From Streptomyces fulvoviolaceus (GTDB lineage Bacteria > Actinomycetota > Actinomycetes > Streptomycetales > Streptomycetaceae): a stretch of DNA of 64,000 bases. Where the stretch lies: positions 79,004 to 143,003 of the forward strand of contig NZ_JOEY01000048.1 of assembly GCF_000718165.1 (NCBI RefSeq), written 5' to 3'. Below the pieces are notes generated by a model. The model was not told where the DNA came from, made no database searches, and saw only the letters and a list, made by a program, of their open reading frames with translations. Below are positions 31,685-40,059 of the stretch, piece by piece (the stretch's first letter is position 1; each line of letters begins with the position of its first letter). The position numbers and the translations under genes were made by a program.

Positions 31685-32361
31685 TCGAGGAACTGCTGCC
31701 GGACTCGGTGGTGGCCGTCGAGGTGCACGGCACCGACGAGCCGGAGAACACGGTGCTCTACCCGGAGGAGGAGGTGCTCGTCGCGCGGGCCGTCGCCAAG
31801 CGGCGCCGAGAGTTCGCCGTCGTGCGCGCCTGCGCCCGCCGGGCCATGGAGAAACTCGGCGTGCCGCCGCGCTCCGTCCTGCCCGGCGAACGCGGCGCCC
31901 CGCAGTGGCCGCCCGGACTGACCGGCAGCATGACCCACTGCGACGGCTACTGCGCCGCGGCCCTCGTCCGCGCCACCGACCTCGCCTCCCTCGGCATCGA
32001 CGCCGAACCGCACGGACCGCTCCCGGAGGGCGTCCTGGCGAGCGTGGCACTGCCCGCGGAACGGGCCCGGCTGCAGCGGCTCGCCGCCGCACACCCGGGG
32101 ATCCACTGGGACCGGCTGCTTTTCAGTGCCAAGGAGTCCGTCTACAAGGCGTGGTTCCCCCTCACCGGCAAGTGGCTGGAGTTCACCGAGGCCGACATCG
32201 AGATCCGCGTGGATCCCGGGGAGCCGCTCGGCGGCGGCATCCGTGCCGATCTCCTCGTACCCGGACCGCTGGTGGGCGGGGAGCGGCGCGGGTACTTCGA
32301 GGGCCGCTGGACGATCCGGGACGGGCTGGTCGCGACGTCCGTCGTCGTGCCGTACGCCTGA
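31681..32361 (+). CDS. 4'-phosphopantetheinyl transferase
   Basis: A 226-residue single-chain transferase of the EntD/Sfp superfamily. The signature residues are LGIDAEPHGPLP (Mg-binding Asp and Glu) and FSAKESVYKAWFPLTG. RRREFAVVRACARRAM and the SMTHCDGYCAA segment also match. It should transfer phosphopantetheine from CoA to the serine of a carrier protein for polyketide, peptide or fatty-acid synthesis. No carrier protein or synthase gene is in the window, so it probably serves unlinked clusters. It overlaps the preceding phosphoesterase as GTGA. Confidence 0.93.
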   Translation: MIEELLPDSVVAVEVHGTDEPENTVLYPEEEVLVARAVAKRRREFAVVRACARRAMEKLGVPPRSVLPGERGAPQWPPGLTGSMTHCDGYCAAALVRATDLASLGIDAEPHGPLPEGVLASVALPAERARLQRLAAAHPGIHWDRLLFSAKESVYKAWFPLTGKWLEFTEADIEIRVDPGEPLGGGIRADLLVPGPLVGGERRGYFEGRWTIRDGLVATSVVVPYA

Positions 32362-32363
32362 GC

Positions 32364-32400
32364 GCACGGCACGGCACGGCACGGCACGTCGCGGCACGGC
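32364..32400. repeat. Short GGCAC tandem repeat
   Basis: Just after the transferase stop, GCACGGCACGGCACGGCAC-type sequence repeats the pentamer GGCAC without interruption from 32364 to 32387; a degenerate copy follows. It is probably slippage-prone. Confidence 0.6.
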
Positions 32401-32416
32401 TTCCGGGCCTATGGCT

Positions 32417-32656
32417 CTACGGCTCCGGCGGGCACCAGCTCTGCAGCAGTCGGAAGAACGCCTCCTCGTTGCCCGCCAGTCCCGCGTCCGCGAGGGCCTG
32501 TTCCGCCTCGGCGAGCACGGCGGGCGGGACGAGCGGTGGCCGGCCGGAATCCGGCGGACCGGCCGCGGTGTCGAAGACGGCTCGGACCGTGTGCAGCAGC
32601 CGCAGATAGGCCTGGACGGCGGTGCGCTCGCGGTCGGTCAGTACGGCGGTGGGCAT
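32417..32656 (-). CDS. Small conserved hypothetical protein
   Basis: A 79-residue, probably all-helical protein starting MPTAVLTDRERTAVQAYLRLL and ending SWCPPEP. GGGAG precedes the ATG by about 10 bases. I do not recognise a family; it has no signal peptide or membrane segment. The overlapping 93-residue frame on the same strand has an arginine- and glycine-rich translation typical of shadows, so I prefer this one. It converges with the transferase gene. Confidence 0.65.
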   Translation of the reverse strand: MPTAVLTDRERTAVQAYLRLLHTVRAVFDTAAGPPDSGRPPLVPPAVLAEAEQALADAGLAGNEEAFFRLLQSWCPPEP

Positions 32657-32874
32657 CGGGCGGCTCTCCCAGGTCGGCTCGGTCGGTCACGCCCTCATAC
32701 GGGGGCGCATCTCCAGCTTGCCGCCCACCACTGACAATCCGGCCGCGGTACGTATCGGTTCGCCCGCTTAGCGGAGGCGAAACCTCACCGAAATCCCTTG
32801 TGGGAAAGGAGTCCTACGCTGGAGTTAAGGGCTTTCGGCCGCTGCCTGGCGGCCAGTGAACGGGAGGCGAGTAC

Positions 32875-33918
32875 GTGGTCGACGACCCGCGCCGGCGCCC
32901 GGTGCGCGCCGTGCGGCTGCGCCCGGTGGGCGATGGAGAACTCGAGTTGCAATACCGCGTCGTGCACGGTTACCGCCGCGCCTTCCGCATGGCGGGCGAG
33001 GGCCCGGCGCTGGTGCTCATCCACGGCATCGGGGACTCCTCGGCGACCTGGGCCGAACTGATCCCCGACCTCGCCCGCACCCACACCGTGATCGCCCCCG
33101 ACCTGCTCGGCCACGGCGACTCCGACAAGCCGCGCGCCGACTACTCGGTCGCCGCGTACGCCAACGGGGTGCGGGATCTGCTCACCACGCTCGGCATCGA
33201 GTCGGCGACCCTGGTCGGGCACTCGCTGGGCGGGGGCGTGGCGATGCAGTTCGCCTACCAGTTCCCCGAGCGCACCGAGCGGCTCATCCTGGTCAGCGCG
33301 GGGGGAGTGGGGCGCGAGGTCAACCCGGTGCTGCGGCTGGTGTCGCTGCCCGGCGCCCACCTGATGCTGTCCTCGCTCCGGCTGCCCGGCATGCGGCTCC
33401 AAGTGGGCCTCGCCGTACGGCTGATGAAGCTGATGGACACCGACCTCGGCCAGGACGCCCCCGACCTGCTCAACCTCGTCGACGCGCTGCCCGACGAGAC
33501 CTCGCGCAACGCCTTCATCCGCACCCTGCGGGCGGTCGTCGACTGGCGCGGGCAGGTCGTGACCATGCTGGACCGGTGCTATCTCACCGAGGGCATGCCG
33601 ACCATGCTGCTGTGGGGGGACCGGGACAGCGTGGTGCCCGTGCGGCATGCGTACGGGGCGCACGAGGCCATGCCGGGGAGCCGGCTGGAGATCTTCGAGC
33701 AGGCGGGGCACTTCCCGTTCCACAGTGACCCGGCTCGGTTCGTGTCGCTGGTGGAGGAGTTCACGGCGACCACCGCTCCGGCCGACTGGAGTCGGGAGCA
33801 CTGGCGGGAGCTGCTGCGGGAGGGACGGCCGGGGACGTCCGCCGGGCGGCCCGACACGGTTCGCAACCGGGCCGTGGCACAGGACCTGCGGGAGGCCAGC
33901 GAGCGCAGCGCCACCTGA
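32875..33918 (+). CDS. Alpha/beta-fold hydrolase
   Basis: A 347-residue serine hydrolase. The oxyanion region is VLIHGIGDSSATW, the nucleophile elbow is LVGHSLGGG, the acid is in LLWGDRDSVVP and the base in FEQAGHFPFH. A cap region lies between about 145 and 240. GTG at 32875 has GGGAGG 7 bases upstream. It may be an esterase, lipase, epoxide hydrolase or C-C hydrolase; the sequence does not decide. The last 50 residues form a charged tail beyond the fold. It converges with the ImmA-type peptidase gene. Confidence 0.88.
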   Translation: MVDDPRRRPVRAVRLRPVGDGELELQYRVVHGYRRAFRMAGEGPALVLIHGIGDSSATWAELIPDLARTHTVIAPDLLGHGDSDKPRADYSVAAYANGVRDLLTTLGIESATLVGHSLGGGVAMQFAYQFPERTERLILVSAGGVGREVNPVLRLVSLPGAHLMLSSLRLPGMRLQVGLAVRLMKLMDTDLGQDAPDLLNLVDALPDETSRNAFIRTLRAVVDWRGQVVTMLDRCYLTEGMPTMLLWGDRDSVVPVRHAYGAHEAMPGSRLEIFEQAGHFPFHSDPARFVSLVEEFTATTAPADWSREHWRELLREGRPGTSAGRPDTVRNRAVAQDLREASERSAT

Positions 33919-33943
33919 TCCGACAGGGGACGTGACACAGGCT

Positions 33944-34492
33944 CTAACCCTGCGGGCCCCGGTAGCCGAGGGAGGCCTCGATGCGGCCCGCCAGGTGGTC
34001 GCGCTGGACCGGGCCCCGGAGGGCGGAACCCTCCAGCCATGTGCGGCACTTGCTGGCGAGGAGCAGGCCGAAGTTCTCGGCCTCCTTCTCGTCGTCCTGC
34101 TCGAAGCGGCTGCGGGCGGCCACCTTCAGGACGGTGGCCGTCAGGTCCGCGTCGTCGCTGAGGAGGCGGGCCGCGACGGCGGCACCCTCCACGTGGTGGC
34201 TGCAGTGGCCGGCCTTCATGTGCCACAGCTCGTGGCCGAGGATCACCAACTGGTGGTCGGGGGCGGTGCGTTCCTCGACCACGACGAGATCCCGGTCGGC
34301 CATGTCGAGCCACAGGCCGCTGGCGGTACCGGGCGGGAAGGCGGCCGTACGGAAGTGGACGGGACGGCCGCGGCGTCTGCTCATCGCGCCGCACAGGGCG
34401 CCGTACAGGTCCTCGGGCCGTGCCGGTGCGGGGAGCTCCAGCTCCGCCACCAACTCGCCGCACAGGCGGCGCATTTCCTTACCGATGCCCAC
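33944..34492 (-). CDS. ImmA/IrrE-family metallopeptidase
   Basis: A 182-residue protein with the zinc-protease motif LGHELWHMKAGH (HExxH). Members of this family usually cleave or relieve a cognate XRE-type repressor, and such a repressor gene lies immediately upstream, 14 bases away on the same strand. GTG at 34492 with GGGGAG 5 bases before it is the better start; the 20 codons open above it overlap the neighbour. The pair forms a likely stress- or phage-response switch, with unknown trigger. Confidence 0.86.
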   Translation of the reverse strand: MGIGKEMRRLCGELVAELELPAPARPEDLYGALCGAMSRRRGRPVHFRTAAFPPGTASGLWLDMADRDLVVVEERTAPDHQLVILGHELWHMKAGHCSHHVEGAAVAARLLSDDADLTATVLKVAARSRFEQDDEKEAENFGLLLASKCRTWLEGSALRGPVQRDHLAGRIEASLGYRGPQG

Positions 34493-34506
34493 AGTTCTCC
34501 CCCGGA

Positions 34507-35163
34507 TCAGGACTCGGGCCGCTTGACGCTCTCCAGGAGCATGTCCAGCCACTCCGCGACCTTGTCACGGTGCTGGTCGGTGGGCAGCTGCGCGGCCCGC
34601 CAGGCGATCCCGCGGACGCCGTGGTCCTGCAACAGCCGCTCCAGCGGGTCCTGGACGGCCGCGGCCGCCTCCCGCTCCCGGTCGGCGAGCTTGTGCAGGA
34701 GCTCCTGTTCGCTGCGCTGCAGTGCGCCCGCGAGCGCCTCGGGGTCCTCGGCCGTCAGGAATCCGGCATGCACCCGGAAGAACCGCTGTATGGCGTCGCA
34801 GTGCTCCATCGTGGGGCGCCGGTCGCCGTTGATGAGCGCGCCGGCCTGCTGCCGCGACATGAAGGCGCCATCCGCGATCTCCTGCTGGGTGTACTTGCGC
34901 CCGTTCGGCTTGAGCCGGGTGCGGCGCAGCAGGTCCAGCCGCTGCAGGAACCGGGCCTGTACGTCCGGCTCACCCGCGGGCCGCCCGCTCAGCAGCGCCT
35001 TGACCACCGGCTCGGGGACACCGGAAGCGACGGACAGACGACGGGTGTCGAAGACCTCGGGGTGCGGCACACCGAGCCGGTCGGCGAGTGCGGTGACGCG
35101 GACGACGACGGCCGTCAGTACAGCCGTTGCCGCGCCGTCCGGACCCTCGAAGCCATCCGACAC
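34507..35163 (-). CDS. XRE-family transcriptional regulator
   Basis: A 218-residue regulator. An HTH of the lambda-repressor type is around 90-125 (YTQQEIADGAFMSRQQAGALINGDRRPTMEHC). The helical C-terminal part (about 140-215) may be the dimerisation or peptidase-recognition region. Partnership with the downstream ImmA-type peptidase is expected from family knowledge. It diverges from the MmyB-type sensor gene across a 226-base gap, so that gene may be a target. Confidence 0.85.
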   Translation of the reverse strand: MSDGFEGPDGAATAVLTAVVVRVTALADRLGVPHPEVFDTRRLSVASGVPEPVVKALLSGRPAGEPDVQARFLQRLDLLRRTRLKPNGRKYTQQEIADGAFMSRQQAGALINGDRRPTMEHCDAIQRFFRVHAGFLTAEDPEALAGALQRSEQELLHKLADREREAAAAVQDPLERLLQDHGVRGIAWRAAQLPTDQHRDKVAEWLDMLLESVKRPES

Positions 35164-35389
35164 CGACAGATCTCCTACGTCTCTTCACCCAGGCTTCTCA
35201 CAAGCGGTTGCCGTGAACTTCCCGGAGAGTAGCGGGTTGTTCGAACTCACATCCAGGTCTCGCCACAACTGTGGCCAATTTCAGCCGTCAACAGGCACGA
35301 AATGCCACGATAGTTGACACGGCTCGCGTCGGGGCAGCAGGATCAAGGCGCCGTGTGAAGGCCGCATAGGCAAGAGGGGTGACCTCCCG

Positions 35390-36049
35390 ATGGCGTATCA
35401 GGCAGGTGGGCAGCGGTCCGTTCCGCGGCCCGTCCCCGAGGGTGTCGAGGCCCAGGCCTATCTGCAGGACTACACCACCCTCGTGGAGGCCGTCCCCTTT
35501 CCCTCGGTCGTCCTCGACCGTTGCTGGGACGTCGTGCTGGCCAACGCCGCTTTTGCGTCACTCTTCCGTGGTGTGGGCCCCCATCCGACCGCCATGCCCG
35601 GCGACAACTTCCTCAGGTTCGTCCTCTTCCACCCCGACGCGAGCACCGTCCTCGGTGAGCACGAGTCCCGCTGGTGTCTGCCGATGCTGGCGCACTTCGC
35701 GGCCGCGGTGGAGCGGCACGGCCACGACCACGGCCTGCAGTCGATCCGCCGGGACATCGCCCAGGACCCCATCATGGAAGCCGCCTACCGGCACGGCCTG
35801 CCGCACTGGATCCGCACCGTCGGCGAACAGGCCGTCGAGCACGACGGCTCGGTCCGCCCCCTGCTGCACCCCGACCCGCGTTGGGGCGCCACGGACTGCC
35901 GGGTCGTCGACGAGACCCCGAGGACCCTCCGGGACCTGGGTTACACGCGTCTGACACTGGTGCTCCGCCCGGCGCCCGCCAGACGCCGCCCCGCGCGCGC
36001 CCGCCGCGCGGCGAGCCACCTCAGCGTGGTGCCCACCCCCGAATCCTGA
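35390..36049 (+). CDS. MmyB-type ligand-binding domain protein without HTH
   Basis: A 219-residue protein that matches the PAS-like sensor half of MmyB-type XRE regulators (PSVVLDRCWDVVLANAAFASLF, then the LHPDPRWG and LTLVLRP end). The HTH normally found at the N-terminus is missing; the first 30 residues are unstructured. It may bind a small molecule or fatty acid and act through a partner, perhaps the divergent XRE protein. The Arg/Ala-rich tail is probably disordered. Confidence 0.75.
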   Translation: MAYQAGGQRSVPRPVPEGVEAQAYLQDYTTLVEAVPFPSVVLDRCWDVVLANAAFASLFRGVGPHPTAMPGDNFLRFVLFHPDASTVLGEHESRWCLPMLAHFAAAVERHGHDHGLQSIRRDIAQDPIMEAAYRHGLPHWIRTVGEQAVEHDGSVRPLLHPDPRWGATDCRVVDETPRTLRDLGYTRLTLVLRPAPARRRPARARRAASHLSVVPTPES

Positions 36050-36051
36050 CG

Positions 36052-36084
36052 GGCACCGTCGGCGTTCAGGTCGCCGACGGCGCC
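36052..36084. terminator. Bidirectional hairpin terminator
   Basis: Arms of 13 bases, GGCACCGTCGGCG and CGCCGACGGCGCC, pair with one mismatch around the loop TTCAGGT. It lies 2 bases after the MmyB-type gene and 3 bases before the stop of the convergent Cache gene. Confidence 0.75.
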
Positions 36085-36087
36085 TCG

Positions 36088-36873
36088 TCAGTACTTCCGC
36101 GCTGTCCCGGTGGTGACGGCTGCGGTCACCAGCACCAGCGGCACCCCGTCGCACGGCACCAGCCGTACGCCCTCCGTGTGCCCCGGCCGCCCCGACGCGA
36201 GGGCGCGGGCGAACTCGGGTCCCTTGCTGAGCGAGCCGACCAGGTGCCGCGGATCGGTGGACGCGGCGACCCTGCCGCGCGCGTTCACCAGCCGCGCCGG
36301 GCCGGGCAGCCGGCGGAGCATCGGCATCACGGCCGCCTCGAAGTGCCGTAGATACACGTCCGCTGCCGCCACCCCGGCGAACCGGCCCTCCACATGGACC
36401 GGCGCGGACAGCGTGAGGCTGTACTCGTCGGAACAGAGGTAGTCGACGTACGGCCCGGCGACCGCGCGTTCCCCGGAGTCGCGGGGGAGCGCGAACCAGT
36501 CCCAGTGCGTGTAGTCGGCGTACGCCGAGTGCTCGGGATCGAGGTCGAGCAGCAGCGGCCGTACGTCCCCCTCCGGGCCGGACTGCCACCACTCCAGCCA
36601 CGCCGGTACATCGCTCAGCAGGCCCGGCGCGGCGACGAAGCCGACTCCGGACATCAACTCGTGCCGGGCGAGCCGCAGATGGAGGCCCGGGCGGAGGGCG
36701 GCGAGGTCCACGGTGGCCGGGCGGCGGCCCTCGGCGGCCACCCGTTCCAGCAGGGCCGTCGTGTCGGCGCGGGTCGCGGCCACGGCGTCGAACACGGTCT
36801 CCAGGGCCGAGCGCACGCGCGCCGCGACCGACTCCTCCGGTGCCTTGTCGAGTGTTGCCGTCGCGAGGCTCAT
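36088..36873 (-). CDS. Soluble single-Cache-domain protein
   Basis: A 261-residue protein resembling a dCache sensor module: a long N-terminal helix (about 15-50), then the PAS-like fold around GVGFVAAPGLLSD, DPEHSAYADYTHWDWF, GPYVDYLCSDEYSLTLSAPV and FAGVAAADVYLRHFE. Cache domains normally sit outside the cell in membrane receptors, yet here I see no signal peptide or membrane helix and no output domain. It follows the GntR gene by 40 bases on the same strand and lies beside the PotABCD-type importer, so a ligand-buffering or co-sensor role is possible. ATG at 36873 has GGAGG 6 bases upstream. Confidence 0.78.
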   Translation of the reverse strand: MSLATATLDKAPEESVAARVRSALETVFDAVAATRADTTALLERVAAEGRRPATVDLAALRPGLHLRLARHELMSGVGFVAAPGLLSDVPAWLEWWQSGPEGDVRPLLLDLDPEHSAYADYTHWDWFALPRDSGERAVAGPYVDYLCSDEYSLTLSAPVHVEGRFAGVAAADVYLRHFEAAVMPMLRRLPGPARLVNARGRVAASTDPRHLVGSLSKGPEFARALASGRPGHTEGVRLVPCDGVPLVLVTAAVTTGTARKY

Positions 36874-36913
36874 CACTGCCCTCCAGCGGACGGGGACCGT
36901 ACAAGCGGTACGG

Positions 36914-37663
36914 CTACAGCGTCAGTCGCAACGCGATGAGCCGCGCCGTCGACTCCTGCACGCACCGCTCGGCCAGCTCCCTGGCCGATTCGTGGGCCCC
37001 ATCCTGCACGGCCGAGATTACGGAGTGGTGACGGTCCGCCACCTCTTCACGATATTCGTCGTCGCCGAGCACAAGGCACAGCATTGCCCCGACCTCCGTC
37101 TGTAGCGCGACCTGCTCCCGGGTGAGCCGGGCCGACTGCGCGGCGGCAGCGAGCTCCACGTGGAAACGGCCATACACGCGACTGCGCGCCGCCGCGCCCG
37201 TCGCCCGCCCCAACTCATCGGCCGTACGCCGCAGTTGTACGAGGTCCTCGGGCTCCGTGCGCTCGGCGGCGAGCCGGGCCGCCGTACCGGACAGGGCGGC
37301 CCAGTGGTCGCCGAGGTCGCGCAGTTCCTCGGTGCTCCAGCCGCGTAGGCGGACCTTGAGGCGCTCTTCGCCGGGGACCTCGGGCAGGGAGACGAAGGAG
37401 CCGCCGCCGCGGCCCCGTCGGGTGGTGACCAGCCCCTGCTGGCGCAGGGCCATCAGTGCCTCCCGCAGGGTCACCGTGGACACGCCGAGCTGGCCCGCCA
37501 GTTCGCTCTCGCCGGGCAGCTGCTCCCCGTCGGCGAGCAGCCCGAGCTCGATGGCGTCGCCGATCCTGCGCACGACCGTGTCGACGCGCGCCCGGCTGTC
37601 GACCGGGGCGAAGACGGCCCTGCGGGCGCCGCCGTTGATGTGCTGCTGCTTCACGGCCACCAC
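36914..37663 (-). CDS. GntR-family regulator, FCD subgroup
   Basis: A 249-residue regulator. The winged helix (about 25-90) reads ESELAGQLGVSTVTLREALMALRQQGLV, then RGRGGGSFV. The helical FCD effector domain (about 115-240) contains DLGDHWAALSG and FHVELAAAAQS. It diverges from the ABC importer operon at 37768, and the gap carries a candidate operator, so it probably represses that operon until the transported ligand or a derivative binds. It is co-oriented with the Cache gene. Confidence 0.9.
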   Translation of the reverse strand: MVAVKQQHINGGARRAVFAPVDSRARVDTVVRRIGDAIELGLLADGEQLPGESELAGQLGVSTVTLREALMALRQQGLVTTRRGRGGGSFVSLPEVPGEERLKVRLRGWSTEELRDLGDHWAALSGTAARLAAERTEPEDLVQLRRTADELGRATGAAARSRVYGRFHVELAAAAQSARLTREQVALQTEVGAMLCLVLGDDEYREEVADRHHSVISAVQDGAHESARELAERCVQESTARLIALRLTL

Positions 37664-37675
37664 CTTGCACGTTGA

Positions 37676-37728
37676 CTCAAGCTTTACCCTAAGGGGGCCT
37701 TGAGATTTGAACTATGACTTCATATGTT
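37676..37728 (+). promoter_or_regulatory. Promoter and operator of the PotABCD-type operon
   Basis: TTGAGA (37700-37705) and TATGTT (37723-37728) are spaced by 17 bases and stand 39 bases before the ATPase start. The inverted repeat CTCAAG/CTTGAG (37676-37681 and 37699-37704) touches the -35 box and is a candidate site for the divergent GntR protein. Confidence 0.55.
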
Positions 37729-37767
37729 TTCGTGCAACGTACGAGAACGCCAGAAAGGTTCCCGCCC

Positions 37768-38805
37768 ATGGAGGGAAGCGCGATCCGGCTGCGCGAACTG
37801 CGGAAGTCGTTCGGGGAGACGACCGCCGTGGCCGGCGTCGACCTGGAGATCCGGGACGGGGAGTTCTTCTCGATGCTCGGCCCGTCCGGATCGGGCAAGA
37901 CGACCGTGCTCCGCCTGATCGCCGGCTTCGAGGCCCCCACCGGAGGCCGGATCGAACTCGCCGGGCAGGACGTCACCGGCCTCGCCCCCTTCGAACGGGA
38001 CGTCCACACCGTCTTCCAGGACTACGCCCTGTTCCCGCACATGACCGTGGAGCAGAACGTCGCCTACGCCCTCAAGGTCCGCAAGGTGCCGAAGGCGGAG
38101 CGGCTGGTGCGGGCCCGCAAGGCCCTCGCCGAGGTGCGGCTGGAGGGCTTCGGTAAGCGGCGGCCCGCTCAGCTCTCCGGTGGGCAGCGCCAACGCGTCG
38201 CCCTCGCCCGGGCGTTGGTCGGCCGCCCCGGCGTGCTCCTGCTCGACGAACCGCTCGGCGCCCTCGATCTCAAGCTGCGCGAGGAGATGCAGGTCGAACT
38301 CAAGGCCATCCAGCGCGAGGTCGGCATCACCTTCGTGCTGGTCACCCACGACCAGGAGGAGGCCCTGACGATGAGCGACCGCGTCGCCGTCTTCCACCGG
38401 GGCCGCATCGAACAGGTCGGCACCCCCGCCGAGATCTACGAACGCCCCGCGACCCCGTTCGTGGCGTCCTTCGTCGGCACCTCCAACCTTCTCGAAGGGG
38501 AGTCCGCCCACCGGATCGTCGGCACCCCCGGCACCTACAGCATCCGCCCCGAGAAGATCCGCGTCCTGAAGGAGTCCGCCGAGGCCGACGAGCCGGAGCA
38601 CTCCACCGCCACCGGCACCGTCGCCGAGGTCGTCTATCTGGGAGACGTGACCCGTTTCCTGGTCGACCTGGACGCCGGCGGCCGCCTCACCGCCCTCCAG
38701 CAGAACCTGGAGACCTCCTCCGAGGACGTGGCCGCCTACCGCGGCACCCGAGTGCGATTGCAATGGCACCGACGGCACGCCGTCGCCGTGCCCGTTCCCG
38801 ACTGA
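37768..38805 (+). CDS. PotA-type ABC transporter ATPase
   Basis: A 345-residue importer ATPase. Walker A is GPSGSGKTT, the signature is [15 protein letters not shown], Walker B is [12 protein letters not shown] and the H-loop is LVTHDQEE. The C-terminal TOBE domain (from about 260; [26 protein letters not shown]) matches spermidine/putrescine-type importers. ATG at 37768 with AAAGG upstream is preferred; the 18 codons open before it contain the promoter. It heads a four-gene operon with the binding protein and two permeases. The ligand may be an amine, betaine or amino acid. Confidence 0.92.
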   Translation: MEGSAIRLRELRKSFGETTAVAGVDLEIRDGEFFSMLGPSGSGKTTVLRLIAGFEAPTGGRIELAGQDVTGLAPFERDVHTVFQDYALFPHMTVEQNVAYALKVRKVPKAERLVRARKALAEVRLEGFGKRRPAQLSGGQRQRVALARALVGRPGVLLLDEPLGALDLKLREEMQVELKAIQREVGITFVLVTHDQEEALTMSDRVAVFHRGRIEQVGTPAEIYERPATPFVASFVGTSNLLEGESAHRIVGTPGTYSIRPEKIRVLKESAEADEPEHSTATGTVAEVVYLGDVTRFLVDLDAGGRLTALQQNLETSSEDVAAYRGTRVRLQWHRRHAVAVPVPD

Positions 38806-38861
38806 CCGTGCTTGTTCCCACCCGTCCCGCCCCGCTCGTCCGCTCACGTATGGAGAACGTC

Positions 38862-40055
38862 GTGCGCCTCACCCTCAAAGCGGCTGCAGCCGCCGCACTG
38901 CTCCTCGTCGCCACCGCCTGCGGATCCTCCGACGGTGGCAGTGAATCCTCGGCCACCGGCCTCAACCCGCCCGATCTCAAGGCACCGACGAAGCTCGGCG
39001 CGACCGAGGGCCAGGTCAACCTGATCGCCTGGGCCGGCTATGTCGAGGACGGCTCCAACGACCCCGAGGTCGACTGGGTCAGCGACTTCGAGAAGCAGAC
39101 CGGCTGTCAGGTCAACTCCAAGACCGCCGCCAGCTCCGACGAGATGGTCAAGCTGATGAAGACCGGCCAGTACGACGCGGTCTCCGCCTCCGGCGACGCC
39201 TCCCTGCGCCTCATAGCCTCCGGCGACGCCGCCCCCGTCAACACCGACCTTGTGCCGAACTACAAGGACATCTTCAGCGGCCTGAAGGACGGCAACTGGA
39301 ACTCTGTCGACGGCCAGATGTACGGCGTCCCGCACGGCAGGGGCGCCAACCTGCTGATGTACAACACCGAGAAGGTCACCCCGGCGCCGACCTCCTGGGC
39401 CGCGGTCTTCGACGACGCGTCCCGGTACAAGGGCCACGTCACCGCGTACGACTCACCGATCTACATCGCCGACGCGGCGCTGTACCTGAAAGCGACCAAG
39501 CCCGACCTCGGCATCAAGGACCCCTACGCCCTCGACCAGAAGCAGTTCGACGCGGCCGTGGACCTGCTGAAGCAGCAGAACGCGAACGTCGGCGAGTACT
39601 GGAGCGACTACCTCAAGGAGATCTCCGCCTTCAAGAGCGGTGACTCCGTGGTCGGCACCACCTGGCAGGTCATCGCGAACCTCACCGCCGACGAGGGTGC
39701 CAAGGTCAAGGCCTTCGTGCCCAAGGAGGGTTCGACCGGCTGGTCCGACACCTGGATGGTCTCGGCCAAGGCCAAGCACCCCAACTGCGCCTACAAGTGG
39801 CTCGACTGGATCGTCTCGCCGAAGGTCAACGCCCAGGTCGCCGAGTACTTCGGCGAGGCTCCTGCCAACACCAAGGCGTGCGAGCTGACCAGTGACAAGG
39901 ACTTCTGCACGACCTACCACGCGAGCGACGAGAGCTACTGGAAGAACATCGCCTTCTGGAACACGCCCATCGAGCAGTGCCTGGACGGCCGCACCGACGT
40001 CAAGTGCGTGCCGTACGCCAAGTGGGTCCAGGCCTGGACCGAGATCAAGGGCTGA
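38862..40055 (+). CDS. PotD-type lipoprotein substrate-binding protein
   Basis: A 397-residue extracellular binding protein. The signal peptide (LKAAAAAALLLVATAC) ends in a lipobox whose Cys anchors it to the membrane. The mature protein starts VNLIAWAGYVEDGS and has the PotD features VPHGRGANLLMYNTEKV and SDTWMVSAKAKHPNCAYKWLDWI. GTG at 38862 with GGAG 6 bases upstream is chosen; an ATG 4 codons earlier also works. It lies 56 bases after the ATPase and 4 before the first permease. Its ligand is unknown; the nearby hydroxyproline genes make an imino-acid derivative plausible. Confidence 0.9.
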   Translation: MRLTLKAAAAAALLLVATACGSSDGGSESSATGLNPPDLKAPTKLGATEGQVNLIAWAGYVEDGSNDPEVDWVSDFEKQTGCQVNSKTAASSDEMVKLMKTGQYDAVSASGDASLRLIASGDAAPVNTDLVPNYKDIFSGLKDGNWNSVDGQMYGVPHGRGANLLMYNTEKVTPAPTSWAAVFDDASRYKGHVTAYDSPIYIADAALYLKATKPDLGIKDPYALDQKQFDAAVDLLKQQNANVGEYWSDYLKEISAFKSGDSVVGTTWQVIANLTADEGAKVKAFVPKEGSTGWSDTWMVSAKAKHPNCAYKWLDWIVSPKVNAQVAEYFGEAPANTKACELTSDKDFCTTYHASDESYWKNIAFWNTPIEQCLDGRTDVKCVPYAKWVQAWTEIKG

Positions 40056-40059
40056 GGTC

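Noticed and set aside
32364..32400. GGCAC repeats considered as a CRISPR-like or regulatory array
   Set aside because: The unit is only 5 bases with no spacers, which fits replication slippage.
32409..32690. A 93-residue minus-strand frame
   Set aside because: It overlaps the 79-residue protein at 32417-32656, whose composition is that of a normal helical protein. This one is Arg/Gly-rich.
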